DNA of 64,000 bases from Sympetrum striolatum (Eukaryota > Arthropoda > Insecta > Odonata > Libellulidae). The stretch lies in the NCBI GenBank assembly GCA_947579665.1, contig OX388350.1:91531152-91595151 (forward strand), given 5' to 3'. A model generated the notes under the pieces. It ran no database searches, was not told the DNA's origin, and saw only the letters and a list, made by a program, of their open reading frames with translations. Position numbers and translations under genes: made by a program. Shown piece after piece: positions 58,268-64,000 of this stretch (the stretch's first letter is position 1; the number at the start of each line of letters is the position of its first letter).

Positions 58268-59342
58268 GGATACAAATTCACAGGCTAAACCAAAAGCGAC
58301 ATTGACTTGAAATTTTTACGACATATTGGCCATTACGTGTAACCTCCAGGAAAAAGCCGACATTGAACCTCGGTGTCATAGGTTCGATTCCAGAAGGCCC
58401 TAAAGTCGCGATTTTCTCCATAAGAATACATGGCGGGGATTTTCGAAATTTTTTTTGAGGCACTTCCCGGAAAAGTAGAGAGTTTAATTTCGAGGGATCG
58501 CTAGAAGCCGTGCAACTCCAACGTAAATCAGAAAGACATCACCGAATATGGTCCATGGTTCGATGCTAGGTCGGGGCAAAAATTGGCCATTTAAAATGCA
58601 TTGCGGCGATTTTGAAGATTTTTTTTGGATCCTTTTCCGATAACATGGATACTTGAAATTTGGCACGTAAATAGATATCATGAATATATTTCATTGTCAA
58701 ATTTTTCATGTTCGCTGATGGTCCTTGGTTCGATCCCAGAGAGCCTTTTGCACTTCTCAATGCATTTCTTACGGAGATAACGAAAACAAAATTAAGGTAC
58801 TTCCCGGCATGCTATCGACTTCAAACTTTGCAAGATACAAGAACAAGTCCTTACAAATCAAACTGTGCATTCACAGCTTACAATATTTCCTGGGTTCGAC
58901 ACCAGGTGTCTCTGCAATCAGAAGTTGATCCGAATTTTAGGAATTATTTTGAAACCTTTCCCAATAATAAAGAAATTTGAAATTCGGCATATAGGTATAA
59001 ATCATAAATTACTTTCCGAAACATCTTTTAGATTCCCAAGATCGTCCTTGGTTCGAATCCAGAGAGCCATTTACATTCGTGAAAATTATAACGTCCTTTG
59101 ATGCAGTTGTAGCCAATATTTCTGCTTGAATTTTCACACATAGTTAGAGATGGTGCTCTTCTATTGTGCTTCATAGTAAATTCACCAGTAAGACCCGGGT
59201 TCGATGCCAGACGATGAAATTTCAGCGAATTTTAAGAAAAATTTCAATCCTTTTTTTTTCTTATGAGGACGGTCCCGATATTATGCCGATGTGAAATTAG
59301 TATTGCCGATCTGCTTGCAGTATGCAAGCTAAATTTTACTCG
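58268..59342 (+). repeat. Cassette C52, A form, type 1 tail
   Basis: Complete. B-cores 58383, 58559, 58729, 58895, 59052 and 59200, all intact. Hairpin 59313-59329. Head-to-head with C53 across a 10-bp TA spacer; the hairpins (59313-59329 and 59366-59382) are exact mirrors about 59347/59348. Confidence 0.92.
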
Positions 59343-59352
59343 TATATATATA

Positions 59353-60426
59353 CGAGTAAAATGTTGCTTGCATACTGCAAGCAGATCGACAACACTAATT
59401 TCATGTCGGCATCATTTCTTGACGGCCCTCAAAGAAAAAAAAGGGATTGAAAATATTCTTAAAATTCGCTGCAAATTAATCGTCTGGCATCAAACCAAGG
59501 CCTTCCTGGTGAACTTACTATGCAGCACAACAGAAAATCGCCATCTCTTACTATGTGTGAAAATTCAAGCAGATATATTGGCTCCAACTGCCTCAAACGG
59601 CGTCCTACTTTTCAATAATGTAAATGGCTCTCTGGATTCGAACCAAGGACGATCTAGAAAATTTAAAACACGTTTTTGAAATGTATCTATGTTCTCTATT
59701 TAAATGCCTAATTTCATGTTTTAATATTATTGTGAAGGGGTTTAAATTAATTCTTAAAAATCGGATAATTTACTGATTGTAGAGACGCCTGGTGTCGAAC
59801 CCAGGAACTATTGGTAGCTGTGAATGTACAGTATGACTTATTAGGACTTCATCTTATTTCATACAAATTTTGAAGTCGATATCATGCCGGGAAGTACCTA
59901 AAACGTTTTACTGTTATCTCCATAAGAAATGCATGGAGGAATGTAAATGGCCCTCTGGGATCGAACCAAGGACCATAAGCGAATATGTAAAATTTGATTA
60001 TGAAATATATGAATGATTTCCAACCTCATGCCGATTTTCAAGTTTCCTTGCCATCGGGAAAGGGTCCAAAAAAAATCTTAAAAATCGCCACAATACATTT
60101 TAAACGGCCGATATTTGCCTCGACCTAGCATCGAACCCAGGATATTTTCCTTGAAACTCATTTATGTTTTCGATAGATCATGACCATATATTTAGGCTCC
60201 ATGAGTTTTGATTCTCTACCTATCCAGGAAGTATTTTTTAAAAATTCCCGAAAATCACGGCAATGCATTTAAACGGGAAAAATCGGGACTTTGGGGCCCT
60301 CGGGAATCGAACCAATGACACTGAGGTTCAAAATCGTTATTTTTCTGGAGGTTACACGTTATGGCCAATATGTCGTAAAAATTTCAGCTCAATGACGATT
60401 GTGGTTTAGCCTGTGAATATGTATCC
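59353..60426 (-). repeat. Cassette C53, A form, type 1 tail
   Basis: Complete. Hairpin 59366-59382; B-cores 59490 (M1, TCAAA, lost), 59638, 59795, 59961, 60131 and 60307. Confidence 0.92.
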
Positions 60427-60584
60427 TCGCTATATCTTATATATATATGGATACATGAATGAATCCGGAGAAGCATCTATATCTATTATATATAGATGCT
60501 TCTCCGGATTCATTCACATATCTATTATATATAGATGCTTCTCCGGATTCATTCATATATCATATATATATATATATAGAGAGG
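60427..60584. repeat. Tail-to-tail spacer with three minisatellite copies
   Basis: One copy in + sense, then two in inverse sense, meeting at CTATATCTATTATATATAG near 60478-60496, flanked by TA tracts. Inverted-repeat layout like 25266-25384 and 30779-30960. Confidence 0.9.
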
Positions 60585-61658
60585 GGATACAAACTCACAG
60601 GCCAAACCACAAGCGTCATTGACTTGAAATTCTTACGACAGATTGGCCATAACGTGTAACCACCAGAAAAATTGCGACTTTGAACCTTGGTGTCATGGGT
60701 TCGATTCCAGAAGGCCCCAAAGTCGCGATTTTCCCCATAAGATTACATGGCGGGGATTTTTGAAAATTTTTTTGAGGCACTTCCCGGAAAAGGAGAGATT
60801 TGAAATTCAAGAGATCGCTAGATGCCGTGCACATCTAAAGTAAACCATAAAGACATCTACGAATATTATCCTTGGTTCGATGCTAGGTCGGGGCAAAAAT
60901 CGGCCGTTTAAAATGCATTGTGGCGATTTTTAAGATTTTTTTTGGACCCTTTTCCGATGGCATAGAAACTTGAAAATCAGTATGAGGTTAGATACCATAA
61001 AAATATATCATAATCGAATTTTACATATTCGCTGATGGTGCTTGGTTCGATCCCAGAGGGACATTTAAATTCCTCAATGCATTTCTTACAGAGATAACGG
61101 AAACAAATTTTAGGTACTTCCCGGCACGATATCGACTTCAAACTTCGCATATAGAAAGATAAAGTCCATACAAATGAAACAGTGCATTCACAGCTATCAA
61201 TGTGTCCTGGTTTCGACACCAGGTGTCTCTGCAATCAGAAGTTGATCCGATTTTTAGGAATTATTTTGAAACCTTTGCCAATAATATAGAAACTTCAAAT
61301 TCGGCATATAGATAGAAATCATGAATAACTTTCAGAAACAATTTTTAGATTTCTATGATCGTCCTTGGTTCGAATTCAGAGAGCCATTTAAAATCGTGAA
61401 AATTAGAACGTCTTTTGAGGCAATTGTAGCCCATATTTCTGCTTAAATTTTCACACTTAGTTAGAGATGGTTATGTTCTATTGTGCTGCATAGTAAGTTC
61501 ACAGTAAAGACCCGGGTTCGATGCCAGACGATGGAATTTCAGCGAATTTTAAGAAAAATTTCAATCCAATTTTTTCTTTTGATGGCCGTCCCGATATGAT
61601 GCCGACATAAAAATAGTTTTCCCGATCTGCTTGCAGTATGCAAGCAACATTTTACTCG
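60585..61658 (+). repeat. Cassette C54, A form, type 1 tail
   Basis: Complete. B-cores 60700, 60876, 61046, 61212, 61369 and 61517, all intact. Hairpin 61629-61645. Closest relative of the partial C1. Confidence 0.92.
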
Positions 61659-61686
61659 TATATATAGATAGATAGGTATATAGATA

Positions 61687-62759
61687 GGATACAAAGTCAC
61701 AGGCTAAACCACTAGCGTCAATGGCTTGAACTTTTTACAACATATTAACCATAACGTATAACCTCCAGAAAAATTGCGATTTTGAACCTCGATGTCATGG
61801 GTTCGATTCCAGAGGGCCTCAAAGTCCCGATTTTTCCCGTTTAAATGCATTGCTTTGATTTTCGGGAATTAAAAAAAAATACTTTCCGGATAGGTAGCGA
61901 ATCAAAACTCAAGGAGCCTATATATATGGTCATGATCTATCGAAAACATAAATGAGTTTTACGGAAAATATCCTGGGTTCGATGCTAGGTCGGGGCAAAA
62001 ATCGGCCGTTTAAATTGCATTGTGGCGATTTTTAAGATTTTTTTTGGAACCTTTCCCGATGGCATGGAAACTTGAAATTCGGCATGGAGTTGGAGATCAA
62101 TAATAAATTTCAGGATCCAATTTTATATATTCGCTGATTGTCCTTGGTTCGATCCCAGAGGGCCATTTAAATTCCTCAATGCATTTCTTACGGAGATAAC
62201 GGAAACAAATTATAGGTACTTCCCGGCACGATAAAGACTTCAAACTTTGCACTAAGAAAGATTAAGTGTATACAAATCAAACTGTGCATTCCCAGCTGTC
62301 AATGTGTCCTGGGTTCGACACCAGGCGTCTCTAAAATCAGTAACTGATCCGATTTTCAATAATTATTTTGAACCCTTTCCCAACATAATAGAAACTTGAA
62401 ATTCTGCATGTAGATAGATATCATAAATAACTTTCAGAAACATTTTTTAGATTTTCAAGATCGTCCTTGGTTCGAATCCAGAGAGCCATATAAATTCGTG
62501 AAAATGAGAACGTCTTTTGAGGCAGTTGTAGCCAATATTTGAGCTTGAATTTTCACACATAGTTAGAGATGGCGATGTTCTATTGTGCTGCATAGTAATT
62601 TCACCAGGAAGACCCGGGTTCGATGCCAGACGATGAAATTTCAGCGAATTTTAAGAAAAATTTCATTCCATTTTTTCTTTTGATGGCCGTCCCGATATGA
62701 TGCCGACATGAAAATAGTGTTGTCAATCTGCTTGCAGTATGCAAGCAACATTTAACTCG
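61687..62759 (+). repeat. Cassette C55, A form, type 1 tail
   Basis: Complete. B-cores 61802, 61978, 62148, 62314, 62471 and 62619, all intact. Hairpin 62730-62746, followed by TTTAACTCG instead of TTTTACTCG. Confidence 0.92.
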
Positions 62760-62817
62760 TATAATAGATGAATGAATCCGGAGAAGCATCTATATATAAT
62801 AGATATATATATAGAGA

Positions 62818-63892
62818 GGATACAAAGTCACAGGCTAAACCACTAGCGTCAACGGCTTGAAATTTTTACGACATATTGGCCATAAAGTATAACCTCCAGA
62901 AAAATTGCGATTTTGAACCTCAGTGTCATGGGTTCGATTCCAGAAGGCCCCAAAATCGCGATTTTCCCCATAAGATTACATGGCGGGGATTTTCGAAAAT
63001 TTATTTGAGGCACTTCCCGGAAAAGGAGAGAGTTGAAACTCGAGGGATCGCTAGATGCCCCCCATATCAAAAGAAAACCATAAAGATGTCTACGAATATT
63101 ATCCTAGGTTCGATGCTAGGACGGGGCAAAAGTCGGCCGTTTAAAATGCATTGCGGCGATTTTTAAGTTTTTTTTTGAACCCTTTTCCGATGGCATAGAA
63201 ACTTGAAATTCGGCATGGTGTTTGATATCATAATTATATTTCATAATCAAATTTTACATATTCCCTTATGGTCCTTGGTTCGATCCCAGAGGGCCATTTA
63301 CATTCCTCAATGCATTTCTTATGGAGAATACGGAAACACATTTTAGGTGCTTCCCGATATTATATCTACTTGAAACTTTGCATAAGATAAGATCAAGTCA
63401 TTACTAATCAAACTGTGAATTCACAGCTACCAATGTTTCCTGGTTTTACCACCAGGCGTCTCTACAATCAGTAAATGATCCGATTTTTAAGAATTTTTTG
63501 GTACCATTTCCCAATTATATAGAAACTTGAAAATCGGCATATAGATAGAGATCATAATTAACTTTCAGAAACATTTTTTAGATTTCCAAGATCGTCCTTG
63601 GTTCGAATCCAGAGAGCCATTTAAATTCGTGAAAATTAGAACGTTTTTTGAGGCAGTTGTAGCCCATATTTGTGCTTGAATTTTCACACATCGTTAGAGA
63701 TGGTGATGTTCTATTGTGCTGCATAGTAAGTTCACAGTAAAGACCCGGGTTCGATGCCAGACGATGGAATTTAGGCAAATTTTAAGAAAAATTTCAATCT
63801 TTTTTTTTTCTTTTGATGGCTGTCCGGATATGATGCCGACATGAAAATAGTGTTGCCGATCTGCTTGCAGTATGCAAGCAACATTTTACTCG
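62818..63892 (+). repeat. Cassette C56, A form, type 1 tail
   Basis: Complete. B-cores 62933, 63109, 63279, 63445 (M3, lost: TTTTACCACC), 63602 and 63750. Hairpin 63863-63879. Confidence 0.92.
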
Positions 63893-63922
63893 TATTCATA
63901 TGTATATATATATATATAGAGA

Positions 63923-64000
63923 GGATACAAAGTCACCGGCTAAACCACTTGCGTCAATGGTTTGAAATTTTTACGACATATTGGCCATAACGTATAACCT
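63923..64000 (+). repeat. Cassette C57, tail end only, cut by window end
   Basis: Starts GAGGATACAAAGTCACCGG, the type 1 tail, and runs to the window edge before the first B box, so the array continues beyond the window. Confidence 0.88.

Overview
This window is almost entirely one non-coding repeat array. Nothing in it looks like a conventional gene, and the short open frames run through repeat DNA on both strands. The AT-rich base composition, the microsatellites (TA, CTAT, an 8-bp CTGGGTAT repeat) and the higher-order repeat layout point to heterochromatin-like or repeat-rich DNA of a eukaryote, probably an invertebrate animal. The species cannot be determined from the sequence.

The array holds 57 cassettes (C1-C57), two of them cut by the window edges, each about 1.05-1.12 kb when complete. 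One end (the head) carries a 17-base hairpin, GCTTGCATACTGCAAGC, followed by ACATTTTACTCG. The other end (the tail) is either ...GTATCC (type 1) or ...GATCCCC (type 2). By hand count 26 cassettes lie on + and 31 on -. Of the 56 junctions, 36 are head-to-tail, 10 head-to-head and 10 tail-to-tail, and the last two classes form palindromes. Spacers of about 10-190 bp hold TA or CTAT microsatellite and a shared 37-38 bp minisatellite containing ATCCGGAGAAGCATCTATA.

Each cassette is built from six diverged monomers (M6 at the tail to M1 at the head) of about 148-178 bp. Every monomer carries a near-perfect RNA polymerase III B box / tRNA T-loop core, GGTTCGANNCC. In the common (A) form a CTTGAAATT-like box lies 75-77 bp upstream of it and T-runs lie about 40-70 bp downstream. 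The window holds about 333 such B-box positions, of which about 302 keep TTCGA intact (hand count). No convincing A box or complete tRNA is seen. Within this window monomer order never changes, so the six-monomer cassette has been the unit of amplification.

Subfamilies differ mainly in M2-M4: the common A form, and B forms (B1: C13, C14, C23, C25, C40, C41, C47; B2: C15, C24, C26; B3: C20, C45; hybrids C17 and C30). B1 copies are very alike and look recent. The only non-array DNA is an island at 19072-19714, placed exactly between two head ends. B-core positions quoted below are the first + strand base of TTCGA (+ cassettes) or TCGAA (- cassettes), listed in + strand order.
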